A stretch of 64,000 nt of DNA from Haberlea rhodopensis (lineage: Eukaryota > Streptophyta > Magnoliopsida > Lamiales > Gesneriaceae). Under the pieces are notes generated by a model. It was not told where the DNA came from, ran no database searches, and saw only the letters and a list, made by a program, of their open reading frames with translations. Each line of letters starts with the position of its first letter. The first letter of the stretch is position 1. Made by a program: the position numbers and the translations under genes. The DNA lies in contig CAJQUN010001078.1 in assembly GCA_907163345.1 (NCBI GenBank), positions 1 through 64,000 of the forward strand, given 5' to 3'. Shown piece after piece: positions 18,399 through 30,254 of this stretch.

Positions 18399-21338
18399 TT
18401 TGCTGATGTATTTCCAGAAGAAATCCCAGGATTTCCACCGGCCAGGGAAGTTGAATTTGGGATCGAGTTGTTGCCAGGGACATCCGCTATCTCTCGTGCA
18501 CCTTATAGGATGGCACCGGCAGAGTTGAGAGAGTTGAAAGAGCAGTTGCAGGATCTCCTTGACAAGGGTTATATACGCCCGAGCGTGTCGCCATGGGGCG
18601 CACCAGTTCTTTTTGTGAAGAAGAAGGACGGTTCGATGCGGCTGTACATCGATTACCGGCAGCTGAATAAGGCTACAGTGAAGAACAAGTATCCTCTCCC
18701 AAGGATTGACGACTTGTTTGATCAGTTGCAAGGTACCAGGGTGTATAGTAAGATTGATTTGAGATCCGGGTATCATCAGATTCGGGTCAGAGAGGAAGAT
18801 GTGCAGAAGACAGCGTTCCGGACTCGATACGGGCATTATGAGTTCTTAGTAATGCCGTTCGGTGTGACGAACGCCCCGGCCGTCTTTATGAGTCTGATGA
18901 ACAGAGTGTTTCAGCCGTATCTTGATCAGTTCGTCATCGTGTTTATTGACGACATTCTTATCTACTCCCGGAGTGAGGAAGATCATGTGAAACACTTGAG
19001 GACAGTGCTTCAGATTCTCAGAGAGCATCAGTTGTATGCTAAGCTCAGTAAATACGAGTTTTGGCTGAGCAGTGTAGTGTTTCTGGGGCATGTCATTTCG
19101 AGCAGCGGGATATCAGTGGACCCGAAGAAGATTGAGGCTGTGATGGAGTGGGCTGCCCCCACTTCTGTACCTGAGATCCGGAGTTTTCTTGGTTTGGCTG
19201 GGTATTATCGGCGCTTTGTTGAGGGCTTTTCGAAGATTGCCAAGCCGCTGACTCAGTTGACTCAGAAGGGAGTGCCTTTCTTTTGGTCAGAAGCTTGTGA
19301 GGAGAGCTTCCAGGAATTGAAGCACCGGTTGACGACGGCGCCAGTGTTAGTGATCCCGACGGAGAACTCCAGATTTGTTCTGTATACTGATGCATCACTG
19401 CAGGGCCTTGGATGTGTTCTGATGCAAGATAAGCATGTGGTAGCTTATGCATCGAGGCAGTTGAAGCCGCATGAGACCAGATATCCAGTTCATGACTTGG
19501 AATTGGCGGCTATCATCTTCGCCCTGAAGATCTGGAGGCATTATTTGTATGGTACGTCGTTTACCATCTATACGGATCACAGGAGCCTCAAGTTTCTATT
19601 CACTCAGGCGGAGCTGAACATGAGACAGAGGAGATGGATGGACCTACTCAAGGACTATGACTGTGAGATAGAGTACCATCCCGGGAAAGCCAATTTGACA
19701 GCAGACGCTTTGAGCCGGAAAGTGAGGAGTTCTGCTGAGGACGTCATTCATTTGTCGGCTATGATGACCTCCTATTGCCATCTCGGCTATGATTTTGATA
19801 TAGATACATCGCCAGTGTATGTCTCTACCTTATTAGCTGAGCCAGATATTTATGAGAACATCAGGAGAGCTCAGAGATCAGATGTTGAGGTTCAGAGATG
19901 GTTGTCTATAGTGCATCTTGGTCAGCCGACGAAGTTCAGAGTGGCCGACGACGGATCTTTGAGATTGGGTAACCGCTGGGTAGTTCCAAGTACGTCGGAG
20001 TTGCGTAAAGGGATCTTGGAGCGAGCTCACAGTAGCAGACTTAGTATCCACCCAGGCGGGAAGAAAATGTACAGAGATCTGCGTGGTCAGTTTTGGTGGA
20101 AGAGGATGAAATCTGATGTCGTCGCTTTTGTGAAGAGGTGTCTGATCTGCCAGCAGGTTAAGGCAGAGAGACAGAGACCTGGCGGCGAATTGAGGAGCTT
20201 GGAGATACCGAAGTGGAAGTGGGAGCACATTTCCATGGACTTCGTGACTCATTTGCCGAGGAGTGCTTCAGGCTTCGATGCTATTTGGGTGATCGTGGAT
20301 CGATTGACCAAGGTAGCCCACTTTATCCCCTATAGCATGACGTTCACATTTTTGAGGATGGCGCAGTTGTATATTAGAGATGTGGTGAGATTGCATGGGA
20401 TCCCCGTTTCCATAGTGTCAGATCGAGATCCGCGATTCACATCTCATTTCTGGGAAGGCCTTCAGTCAGCTTTGGGAACTGAGGTCAGATTGAGCACTGC
20501 TTATCATCCTCAGACGGATGGCCAGACCGAGCGCACGATTCAGACGCTCGAGGACATGTTAAGAGCTTGCGTTTTGGAGTTTGATGCCTCTTGGCAGGAT
20601 TCAGTGCCTTTGGTAGAGTTTTCGTATAACAATAGCTACCAGGCGAGTATTCAGATGGCTCCGTTTGAAGCTCTTTATGGCAGACGATGTAGATCACCCT
20701 TATGTTGGGATGATTTGGACAGTAGACCAGTCGGAGGGCCTGAGTTGATCCGGGAAATGGAAGAGAAGATAAAGATTATAAGGCAGAAAATGAAAGCAGC
20801 CCAAGACAGACAGGCAGCTTATGCGAATAAACGGCGGAGACCGTTAGAGTTTCAGTTGGGAGATAAGGTCTTTTTGAAGATCTCGCCTTTCAGAGGCGTT
20901 GTGCGATTTGGGATGCGCGGGAAACTGTCTCCGAGGTTTGTGGGACCGTACGAGATTTTGCAGCGCATTGGCACATTAGCTTACCGACTGGCTTTGCCGC
21001 CTTCTTTATCTGGTATACATGATGTGTTTCATGTATCAATGTTGCGGAAGTATGAGCCGGATCCGTCTCACGTGTTACAGCCTTCCGAAGTTCAGTTAGA
21101 GTCAGATATATCTTATGTGGAACGGCCTGTTAGAATTCTGGACAGAGCAGACCGTAGACTTCGGAACAAAGTGATACCGATGATCAAAGTTCAGTGGGAT
21201 CGCAGGGGTGTCGAGGAGGCTACGTGGGAGACGGAGCAGCATATGGTGCAGCACTACCCGGAACTATTCTCTGGTATGAGTTTATGTTTAGTTTCTGTTG
21301 GGGTAAGTGCATGTGATTTCGAGGACGAAATCTTATAA
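18399..21338 (+). CDS. pol: Element C pol: RT-RNase H-integrase-chromodomain
   Basis: Open from the stop at 18398 to 21338; no separate start is claimed. RT has RAPYRMAPAEL (about 18498) and FIDDIL (18941-18958). One position is RLYIDYRQ where A has RLCIDYRQ. RNase H begins LYTDASLQG near 19380. Integrase has HPGG..CLICQQ at about 20050-20155 and the D, D, E core between about 20235 and 20540. The chromodomain-like end runs from about 21130 to 21275. It differs from A pol at few residues, so the two copies are recent relatives. Confidence 0.94.
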   Translation, partial: FADVFPEEIPGFPPAREVEFGIELLPGTSAISRAPYRMAPAELRELKEQLQDLLDKGYIRPSVSPWGAPVLFVKKKDGSMRLYIDYRQLNKATVKNKYPLPRIDDLFDQLQGTRVYSKIDLRSGYHQIRVREEDVQKTAFRTRYGHYEFLVMPFGVTNAPAVFMSLMNRVFQPYLDQFVIVFIDDILIYSRSEEDHVKHLRTVLQILREHQLYAKLSKYEFWLSSVVFLGHVISSSGISVDPKKIEAVMEWAAPTSVPEIRSFLGLAGYYRRFVEGFSKIAKPLTQLTQKGVPFFWSEACEESFQELKHRLTTAPVLVIPTENSRFVLYTDASLQGLGCVLMQDKHVVAYASRQLKPHETRYPVHDLELAAIIFALKIWRHYLYGTSFTIYTDHRSLKFLFTQAELNMRQRRWMDLLKDYDCEIEYHPGKANLTADALSRKVRSSAEDVIHLSAMMTSYCHLGYDFDIDTSPVYVSTLLAEPDIYENIRRAQRSDVEVQRWLSIVHLGQPTKFRVADDGSLRLGNRWVVPSTSELRKGILERAHSSRLSIHPGGKKMYRDLRGQFWWKRMKSDVVAFVKRCLICQQVKAERQRPGGELRSLEIPKWKWEHISMDFVTHLPRSASGFDAIWVIVDRLTKVAHFIPYSMTFTFLRMAQLYIRDVVRLHGIPVSIVSDRDPRFTSHFWEGLQSALGTEVRLSTAYHPQTDGQTERTIQTLEDMLRACVLEFDASWQDSVPLVEFSYNNSYQASIQMAPFEALYGRRCRSPLCWDDLDSRPVGGPELIREMEEKIKIIRQKMKAAQDRQAAYANKRRRPLEFQLGDKVFLKISPFRGVVRFGMRGKLSPRFVGPYEILQRIGTLAYRLALPPSLSGIHDVFHVSMLRKYEPDPSHVLQPSEVQLESDISYVERPVRILDRADRRLRNKVIPMIKVQWDRRGVEEATWETEQHMVQHYPELFSGMSLCLVSVGVSACDFEDEIL

Positions 21339-21347
21339 GTAGGGGAG
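21315..21347 (+). other. Hairpin plus polypurine tract of element C
   Basis: GATTTCG-AGGA-CGAAATC at 21315-21332, then AAGTAGGGGAG at 21337-21347, three bases before the LTR. Identical to A. Confidence 0.85.
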
Positions 21348-21350
21348 TAT

Positions 21351-23477
21351 TGTGACATCCCCGAAATGGTTAATTGCTATCTGGCTTTAATTGTGTTTAC
21401 ATGATTAATTATGTGGTAATTGATTATGTGTTGGGATTTATTTACCTTATGGAAATGCATGGTCATGTTGTAAGGGGTGACCCGGGATTGCATTTCAGGG
21501 TGCATGTGGTGCATGTTGGGTAAATATTATGGGAAGCATGATTTATTTGCCTTGGTTAGCAATTTATGAGAAATCATGTGTTAATTGATATTATGGTGCA
21601 TTTTGAGTAAATGCTTTGAAAAATATCATGTTGGGTGTTTTATACACCATGGAATTGCCTTGGATTGCATTTTAATTTAAAACTCACCTCTTATACCCAA
21701 CCCCACCCCATCCAACACTTTTAACTTTACCAAATCATTTTAACACCCAAACCCTTCCCCTCTTCCCATATTTTCGAGTTCCACCTTTGAGGTGAAGAGG
21801 AGACCTTGCAAACTTTGATTTGTGGAAGATTGTTGGGTGATTTGAGATCCCCAAGAGGTATGGGTACCTCATGCTTTAATTTTGTAAGGTTTTATTTGAG
21901 TTTGGTTTGGTTTTGAAGGGTTTAAAATGGGTTTGTGTTGGGTGTTGTGATTTTGGTAGTGTTTTGGTTGGATGTTGTTTATATTGAGTTTATGTTGATG
22001 TTTATGGGTGGTTTTGAGTTGTTGGGTTTGATTTATGTTGGTATTGGTGGGTTTGTTGGTGTTTGGGAAGGAGATGGGTGAATAGTGCCCGAATCTCGAT
22101 TTCCCGCAGCTCGGCGATCGATCGGCGTCCGCTCGCGATCGATCGCGAGCAACAGCGCTGAGGCAGTGCGCTTCAGCGATCAATCGCGAGATGCGCGCGA
22201 TCGATCGGCGATGCCGCGATCGATCGGCGCTAGCTCCGCGATCGATCGCGGATTGTGCAATTTTGTTGGGCGAGGCAGTGTGATCTCGCGATCGATCGGG
22301 GCTTGATGGCGATCGATCGTGAGATGCCAAAAATGGTGTTTTTGGGTGTTTTTGTGGGATTTTTGGTATTGGACTATTATTGGGTTCTAATATTGGTATT
22401 TGTGAATATGTAGAACCAACCCAGGTGGCAACGCAGCCGAGGAATTGAGGTCCAACCACATTCCACATTTTGGAAAGGTACGTAGTGGACGTACGGGCAC
22501 CCAACGGTAACATGTATTTTATATACTCATTGTTTATGCATTGTGGATGCGAGTATATATGTGGTATTGCATTGTGGATGCATATACATGTTGATTTATG
22601 CCATATGAGGTATTGCATTGTGGATGCATATACATGGTAATTTATGCATATTGATGATAGATGCATATTATGATTATTGGATGCACATCCCATGAGTCGT
22701 GGTCATCCTTTGATGATTTTAATGCTTGCCGCTTTTTGTATTGGTTCCGCTAAATGTGAAGCGAGGGGTGGGAGCGCCGCATGTCACATTTGAGCGTGGT
22801 TGTCATATGGGGCGAGGAAAGGGTATTTGCCGCTCTCTGTGAAGCGAGGGGTGGGAGCGCCGCATGTCCATTGTAGCGAGGTTATCCTATGCCGCCCATA
22901 TGAATATAAGCGAGGGGCATTAAAATACACTGTGATGGACAGACTAGGGAATGGTGACCAATATGTGGTACAGTTGAGATGGTATATGATGTCATGACAT
23001 GTTTGGCCATTAAAAATAATCTATTGATTATACTCATGAGTTATGGTACAGGGACAACCAAACGGGAAGCGTTTGAAATGCACGGGGAAACAGGAAGTGT
23101 TTCATTTTGATTATGCATTTACGCTTTATCTTCATATTGTGTTGAATATGAATGATTATTATTGCTCATGTTTGGGGGTTGTCCTTGTAGGTACCTTTTT
23201 GGCATGATAGATGGGCTTGAACGGGTTGAGACAGCGAGCTTCACGAGCATCTTTGGTAGATGAAAGGACAGGATTCTTTTGTATATGCCTACTCTAGGAG
23301 TAGCGTAAAACTATAGGGGACACATTCATTTGTTGGAATGTAATTAATCCTTTTGGTAGTCCTTTATTTTGGCATGTAAATGCTTAAGCTCATAGACTCA
23401 ACTTGTTTACTCTACTCTGATCATTTATTTAGCTCTATTATGCCTTTATTCCGCACTTAAGGATTAGGGTCCTTACA
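21351..23477 (+). repeat. Element C 3' LTR
   Basis: A 2127-bp copy of 14437-16565, with palindrome cluster 22113-22321 and GTACGT repeat 22478-22494. It ends CCTTACA and is followed by the GAGAT duplication. LTR D resumes at 23483. Confidence 0.96.
22113..22321. repeat. GCGATCGATCGC palindrome cluster, C 3' LTR
   Basis: Eight copies, as in the 5' LTR, with small differences (CCGCGATCGATCGG intact here; the last copy ends CGATCGATCGTG). Confidence 0.94.
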
Positions 23478-24459
23478 GAGATATCCATGATTGCATGTAT
23501 AATGAATTTGGAATCATTAATTATTGATACTTGAGAATCAGGCATGCTATGAGTTAAATCAATGTGTTGATTTACTGATTTATGAGATTTGATGAGTTTG
23601 ATGATTGTGAGAACAAGGACAGTACACGGGATCCCGGATGAGGATGTTGCCATCCACGGAGTATCATTTAAAATTCATTAATATTTACTTGTGTTGTAAA
23701 TTATGAATTTCATTATTGTGATTATGAGATTTTGTGTATTGGTATGCTCACCCCGTTGGGGGCTGTCTCTGTTGGGGCAGGTGAACAGGTGCATCGATGG
23801 CTGTGGAGCTGAGCTCGAGCTGTTGATTGGATGTACTCACAGGATCGTGGTACCAGGGCTTGATGGAGCACGGTATCGTATAGAGTACTTATATACACCC
23901 GAGGTTTATATACACATTTATGATGCTCGCATGTGAGCACGGATATTCTTGTATATGGGTTGTATATATAAGGCATGAGCCTTTCTCTCTTTCATTATAT
24001 GTTGCATGCAATTGTGATAGAATTGCTAATGATATGAGAGTCGTTAGTGTATTATGTGGGTGTTGAAACCCAATTATGTCGTCTTATGTGTGGTGTCTTC
24101 CCTGGCTGGGAATTTACTTTGTGTTCTGTATTCTGTTGAGTATTGTGTATTCCCTGGCCGGGAATTATATTATGTGATGTGCTTGTGTTTTGGGATAGCT
24201 CAATTTATGGGGAGACTCTGCCCAAATTTTTATAAAAGCCCACGATGTAAAAAGTGGCACCAAGGGGATGGTAAAGGGCGAACATGTGAGTCAAATTGTG
24301 GGTAGAGATGATCTTAATGTTAAATATTAAAGAAATTTTGTAGTTGCCATTCAATGGTAAAGTATCATCTGAGCTTCCCGATTGGCTTTTTATTGAAAGC
24401 ACGTGCCACACATAGTGGTTAATACACTAATTAAGGGTTAAGGGCTTGGGGTCCTTACA

Positions 24460-27296
24460 CATCCGCTATCTCTCGTGCACCTTATAGGATGGCACCGGCT
24501 GAGTTGAGAGAGTTGAAAGGGCAGTTGCAGGATCTCCTTGACAAGGGATATATACACTCGAGCGTGTCGCCATGGGGAACACCAGTTCTCTTTGTGAAGA
24601 AGAAGGACGGTTCGATGCGGTTGTACATCGATTACCGGCAACTGAATAAGGCTACAGTGAAGAACAAGTATCCTCTCCCAAGGATAGATGACTTGTTTGA
24701 TCAGTTGCAAGGTACCAGGGTGTATAGCAAGATTGATTTGAGATCCGGGTATCATCTGATTCGAGTCAGAGAGGAAGATGTGCAGAAGACAGCATTCCGG
24801 ACCCGATATGGGCATTATGAGTTCCTAGTGATGCCGTTCGGCGTGACGATTGCTCCAGCAGTCTTTATGAGTCTGATGAACAGAGTGTTTCAGCAGTATC
24901 TTGATCAGTTCGTCATCGTGTTCATAGACGACATTCTCATCTACTCCCGGAGTGAGGAAGAGCATGTGAAACACTTGAGGACAGTGCTTCAGATTCTCAG
25001 AGAGCATCAGTTGTATGCTAAGCTCAGTAAGTGTGAATTTTGGCTGAGCAGTGTAGTGTTTCTGGGGCATGTCATATCGAGCAGTGGGATATCTGTAGAT
25101 CCCAAGAAGATTGAGGCTGTGATGGAGTGGGCTGCCCCCACTTCTGTGCCTGAAATACGGAGTTTTCTGGGTTTGGCTGGTTATTATCGACGCTTCGTCG
25201 AGGGCTTTTCGAATATTGCCAAGCCGTTGACGCAGTTGACTCAGAAAGGAGTGCCTTTCTTTTGGTTAGAAGCTTGTGAGGAGAGCTTCCAGGAATTAAA
25301 GCACCGGTTGACGACGGCGCCAGTGTTAGTGAATCCTACGGAGAACTCCAGATTTGCTCTGTATACTGACGCATCACTTCAGGGCCTTGGGTGTGTTCTG
25401 ATGCAAGATAAGCATGTGGTAGCTTATGCATCGAGGTAGTTGAAGCCGCATGAGACCAGATATCCAGTTCATGACTTGGAATTGGCGGCTATCATCTTCG
25501 CCCTGAAGATTTGGAGGCATTATTTGTATGGTACGTCGTTTACCATATACACGGATCACAAGAGCCTCAAGTTTTTATTCACTCAGGCAGAGCTGAACAT
25601 GAGGCAGAGGAGGTAGATGGACCTACTCAAGGACTATGATTGCGAGATAGAGTACCATCCCGGGAAAGCTAATTTGACAGCAGATGCTTTGAGCCGGAAA
25701 GTGAGGAGTTCTGCTGAGGACGTCATCCATCTGTCAGCCATGATGACCTCCTATTGCCAGTTGGGCTATGATTTTGGCATAGATGCATCGCCTGTGTATG
25801 TATCGACTCTGTTAGCCGAGCCAGATATCTATGAGAACATCAGGAGAGCTCAGAGGTCAGAAGATGAGGTTCAGAGGTGGTTATCTTTAGTGCATCTTGG
25901 TCAGCCAACGAAGTTCAGAGTGGCCGATGACGGATCTTTGAGATTTGGTGACAGCTGGGTGGTTCCGAGTACGCCGGAGTTGCGTAAAGGAATCTTGGAG
26001 CGAGCTCATAGTAGCAGACTTAGCATCCACCCAGGCGGGAAGAAGATGTATAAAGATCTACGTGACCAGTTTTGGTGGAAGAGAATGAAGAGTGATGTCG
26101 TCGCTTTTGTGAAGAGGTGTTTGATCTGCCAGCAGGTTAAGGCAGAGAGACAGAGACCTGGCGGTGAGTTGAGAAGCTTGGAGATACCGAAGTGGAAGTG
26201 GGAGCACATTTCCATGGACTTCGTGACTCATTTGTCGAGGAGTGCTTCAGGCTTCGATGCTATTTGGGTGATCGTGGATCGATTGACTAAGGTAGCCCAC
26301 TTTATCCCCTATAGCATGACTTTCACCTTTTTGAGGATGGCGCAGTTGTATATTAGAGATGTGGTGAGATTGCATGGGATCCCCGTTTCCATAGTGTCAG
26401 ATCGAGATCCGCGATTCACATCTCATTTCTGGGAAGGTCTTCAGTCAGCCTTGGGAACTGAAGTCAGATTGAGCACTGCTTATCATCCTCAGACGGATGG
26501 CCAGACCGAGCGCACTATTCAGACGCTCGAGGACATGTTGAGAGCTTGTGTTTTGGAGTTCGATGCTTCCTGGCAGGATTCAGTGCCTCTGGTAGAGTTT
26601 TCTTATAACAATAGCTACCAGGCAAGTATTCAGATGGCTCCGTTTGAAGCTCTTTATGGCAGACGGTGTAGATCACCCTTGTGTTGGGATGATTTGGACC
26701 GCAGATCGGTCGGAAGACCGGAGTTGATTCGGGAGATGGAAGAAAAGATAAAGACGATAAGGCAGAAAATGAAAGCGGCCCAGGACAGACAGGCAGCTTA
26801 TGCGAATAAATGGCGGAGACCGTTGGAATTTCAGTTGGGAGATAAGGTCTTTTTGAAGATCTCGCCTTTCAGAGGCGTTGTGCGATTTGGGATGCGCGGG
26901 AAACTGTCTCCGAGGTATGTTGGACCGTACGAGATTTTGCAGCGCATTGGCACCTTAGCTTACCGACTGGCTTTGCCGCCTTCTTTATCTGGTATACATG
27001 ATGTGTTTCATGTGTCTATGTTGCGGAAGTATGAGCCGGATCCGTCGCATGTTTTACAGCCTTCCGAAGTTCAGTTGGAATCCGATGTGTCTTATGTGGA
27101 ACGGCCTGTTAGAATTCTGGATATAGCAGACCGTAGACTTCGGAACAAAGTGATACCTATGATCAAGGTTCAGTGGGATCGCAGGGGTGTCGAGGAGGCT
27201 ACGTGGGAGACGGAGCGGCATATGGTGCAGCACTACCCGGAACTATTCTCTGGTATGTGTTTATGTTTAGTTTCCTTTTGGGGTAAGTGCATATGA
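24460..27296 (+). pseudogene. pol: Element B pol: RT-RNase H-integrase-chromodomain, two stops
   Basis: It continues B after LTR D. RT runs from SAISRAPYRMAPAEL with FIDDIL near 24920. RNase H is cut by TAG at 25437-25439, where A has CAG (Gln), and by TAG at 25614-25616, where A has TGG (Trp). Integrase zinc site is near 26020-26135, its D, D, E core at about 26215-26520, and the chromodomain-like segment ends near 27230. The frame from 25617 to 27296 is open. The tail after ELFSG differs from A and ends at 27296. Catalytic residues remain, but a full protein is not possible. Confidence 0.93.
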
Positions 27297-27327
27297 TTTC
27301 GAGGACGAAATCTTATAAGTAGGGGAG
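27295..27327 (+). other. Hairpin plus polypurine tract of element B
   Basis: GATTTCG-AGGA-CGAAATC at 27295-27312 and AAGTAGGGGAG at 27317-27327. Here the pol frame stops at 27296, so the hairpin lies outside coding sequence and is nonetheless unchanged. Confidence 0.85.
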
Positions 27328-28070
27328 TATTGTGATATCCCCGAAATGATTAATTGCTATTTGGTGCATTAATTGTGTTTATATGATTAATTATGGTGGT
27401 AATTAATTATGTGTTGGAATTATTATGTGGAAATGCTTAGTCACATGTTAGAGTGACCCGGGATAGCATTTCAGGGTGCATGTTGGGTATGTTGGGAATT
27501 ATGGTTGGAAGCATGATTTATTTGCCTTGGTTAGCAATTAATTAGAAATCATGCATTTAATTGATATTTTGGTGCATTTGGTTTAATGCTTTGGAAAATA
27601 TCATGTTGGGGTGTTTTATACACCATGGGATATTTTGGTATGCATTTTAATAAACTCACCTTTTATTATCCCCAACCCCACCTTACCATCCATCACTTTT
27701 TAACTTTACCAAATCAAATCCACAAACCCTTCCCCTCCATTTTCGAGCTCAAGCTTTGGGGTGAAGAGAAACCTTTCAAAAATCTTGATTTGTGGAGCTT
27801 GTTGGGTGATTTGAGGTCCCCAAGAGGTATAGATACCTCATGGTTAATTTTGTAAGGTTTTGATTGAGTTTGGTATGATTTTGAATGATTTTAAAATGGG
27901 TTTTTGTTTGGTTGTTGTGGGTTTGGTTATATGTTGGATTTATACTTGTTTTGAAGTATATTTTGGTGGTTTATGTTGTATTTGATGTTGTTGGTTTGTT
28001 GGGTTAAGTGTTGGTTTGGATTGGATGAGATTTTGGAGCAAAAATGGCAGAAAATCGCATGTCTGTGCGA

Positions 28071-28106
28071 GGCGATCGATCGCCTGAAAAGAGGCGACCG
28101 ATCGCC
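28071..28106. repeat. Palindrome cluster of B 3' LTR, left part
   Basis: Two copies, GGCGATCGATCGCC and GGCGACCGATCGCC. The array continues at 44437-44588 beyond element F. Confidence 0.9.
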
Positions 28107-28130
28107 AAGGGGCAGTAACATTTTTGCGGG

Positions 28131-28135
28131 ACAGG
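28131..28135. repeat. Target-site duplication of element F (ACAGG), left copy
   Basis: ACAGG at 28131-28135 is repeated at 44434-44438. Confidence 0.94.
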
Positions 28136-30096
28136 TGTAGGGTCTTCCTACCTTAACATCATTTTAATAGCGTATTATGAACTAAACATGCATTAGAGAC
28201 ATCTTAGAGTTCTGGTTGTTATGTGAGCTCAATGTAATAACAGGCCAAAATGAAACTTCAATAGTTAGTTAATTACATTCCCCAAAAAGAATGTTAAGGC
28301 TAACAAAAATCCTGTATCTATCTTCTTATGCTCCTTTAGCTCACTATCTCAACCCGACCCTTGGTCTCGATCCAAAAGTGTACCTACAGGAACAACTCAT
28401 CGTGAGCATGTACATCGTTACTTATCATCATGAATTAATGGCGTATAAATAATGCATGGAAATAATTGATAACATATACTTCCTGTTTAATAGTACTATC
28501 CTTCCTTGGTTGTCCCTGTGTCATAATTACGCATATAATCATTAGCTCAAGACATGAGTAAATAACATCATATTTCGTATATAAGCTCACAATCCATGTT
28601 AATTAGAAATGGGACTGTCCGGGTTCTATTATGACAGCGGCACAATTGGTCCCCTCGCTCGACATAACACATCTTATGATACCCATCGCTACGCCTTGAT
28701 AGCGGATGTATCCCTTATTCAGCGGATGATACCCATCGCTACACCTAGTGGATGTACCCCATCGCTCAGCGGATGATACCCATCGCTACACCTAGCGGAT
28801 GTACCCCATCGCTCAGTTATATGAGCGGCAAGACCTTCCTCGCTTGCCCATAATAGTCACCGGACATTCGACCACTCTAAGTAGCATAGTCAAACATGCG
28901 TCATCATCTTATAAGGATCATCATTTCAAACATCATCATCATATCCTAATTATCATCGTAACATTATATCATCTTTGTTTATCACCATATCATCATAATC
29001 ATCATCATAAATACTTATGCAAATTGATGCAAAGTCATGGTTTAGGGATAAGTTACCGTTGATGCCCGTACGTTTCCTACGTACCTTATCAAAATGTGGT
29101 GAAGTCGTAGTACTTTATCTTCTCGAAGTTGTGGGTCCTTGGGATGGTTCTACACAACCATACAATTCAATATTAGAAGCTAATCATAGTCCAATATACA
29201 AAATTCCCATAAAAATGCCAAAAACACACTTTTGTGTGTCTCGCGATCGATCGCCAAGTCGTCCCGATCGATCGCGAGATCACACTGCCCGCATCAACAA
29301 TTTTATGCATTCGGCGATCGATCGCCATCTTTGGCGCGATTGATCGCCAAGCTCACCGATCGATAGCCCAAAAGTGGCGATCGATCGCCAAAGGCTTCTG
29401 GAGCCTACTGCCTGCTCGCGATCGATCGCCAAAAACGGGCGATCGATCGCCAGCCTCTGTACAACGAAAATCTCCATTTTTGCACCTTTAAACCTTACCA
29501 ACCTCAACCATCATTTATACCAACATCTTAAAAACATTAAAACACTCAAAACCTTCATTACACATCATAAAACCATTAAAAATCCAACATCCCACCAAGA
29601 ATCACACTAACCCAAACAAACCCATTTCAAACTCTTTTTAAAACCCTTCCAAAACTTAACAACCATTTCAAGAACATCAATAAGTGCTATATAAACATCA
29701 TAGGCACTAAATCTTACCAAGAAATGCAAGAAGGAAGCTTTTACAAGAATTTCTTCCCACCTTTAGGGTTAATTTCGAAAATGAGGGAAAGGGAATTTGG
29801 GAAAGTGATTTTGGGAGTTTGAGTGTAAAAGTGAGGTGAGGTAAAAGTGGTGGGTTATGTCTTACTTTTAATTTGTACCCCAATAACAACATGATGTATT
29901 TAAAATACATTAACATGATAAGCATTTCCAAATTGCAATCAACTTCATTAAACCCACATCATCCTCATACTTAAAATTAACATCCTTAAATCATGTTACT
30001 TCTTCATTTCCCAAACATGACTTAAACATCATAATAATTCATCATATAAACATAATTAATGTTCAAGTTACCATCAATTAATTTCGGGGCATTACA
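28136..30096 (-). repeat. Element F 3' LTR (family E/F)
   Basis: 1961 bp. Read on the minus strand it starts TGTAATGCCCC and ends GACCCTACA. It has a donor-like GTAAGAT at 29717, palindromes at 29241-29452, acceptor-like TTGTGTAG ending at 29150, the GTACGT repeat at 29068-29084, short AGCG...CCGCT repeats at 28672-28830, and the GGACAAC stem near 28385-28515. No gene is seen in it. Confidence 0.95.
29241..29452. repeat. CGATCGATCG palindrome cluster, F 3' LTR
   Basis: About seven copies. Two are decayed (GCGATTGATCGCC, CGATCGATAGCC) where the 5' LTR copy at 43578-43790 is intact. Confidence 0.93.
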
Positions 30097-30099
30097 TTA

Positions 30100-30132
30100 C
30101 TCCCCTACTTATAAGATTTCGTCCTCGAAATC
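30100..30132 (-). other. Polypurine tract and hairpin of element F
   Basis: On the minus strand, GATTTCG-AGGA-CGAAATC (30132-30115) precedes AAGTAGGGGAG (30110-30100). Pol has already stopped at 30156, so this hairpin is non-coding here. Confidence 0.85.
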
Positions 30133-30155
30133 GCATGCACTTACCCAAAAAGAAA

Positions 30156-30254
30156 CTAAACATAAATCATACCAGAAAATAGTTCCGGGTAGTGCTGCAC
30201 CATATGCCGTTCCGTCTCCCACGTAGCCTCCTCGACACCCCGGCGATCCCACTG
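30156..30254 (-). pseudogene. pol: Element F pol, C-terminal end of the chromodomain
   Basis: On the minus strand this reads WDRRGVEEATWETERHMVQHYPELFSG and a few more residues, then TAG at 30158-30156. It is the remainder of the F chromodomain, cut off by G, and is in the same frame as the part ending at 37856. Chromodomains of this group are thought to guide integration to marked chromatin. Confidence 0.9.
30250..30254. repeat. Target-site duplication of element G (CACTG), left copy
   Basis: CACTG at 30250-30254 is repeated at 37856-37860. Confidence 0.95.

Larger units (their letters stand above)
14437..23477 (+). mobile_element. Element C: complete Tekay-like Ty3/Gypsy retrotransposon in LTR D
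   Basis: About 9.04 kb. LTRs are 14437-16565 and 21351-23477, PBS 16570, gag from 16775, pol to 21338, polypurine tract 21337-21347, duplications GAGAT. The LTRs differ at about ten sites by eye. It is closely related to A but is a separate insertion. Gag and protease are broken by two frameshifts and a stop; RT to chromodomain is open. Confidence 0.96.
12811..24459 (+). mobile_element. Solo LTR D (family D/G/H/M), interrupted by element C
   Basis: The LTR parts are 12811-14436 and 23478-24459, about 2.6 kb after removing C and its duplication. It runs TGTGATGACC to GGTCCTTACA and is bounded by CATCC duplications, without a second LTR, so it is a solo LTR. It has a clear TATA box at 13141, a CT- and GC-rich leader, a 520-bp GT-AG interval at 13425-13944 that is absent from G, the GTACGT repeat at 14006, and a run at 23749-23790 conserved with G. 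No gene is seen in it. Confidence 0.93.
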
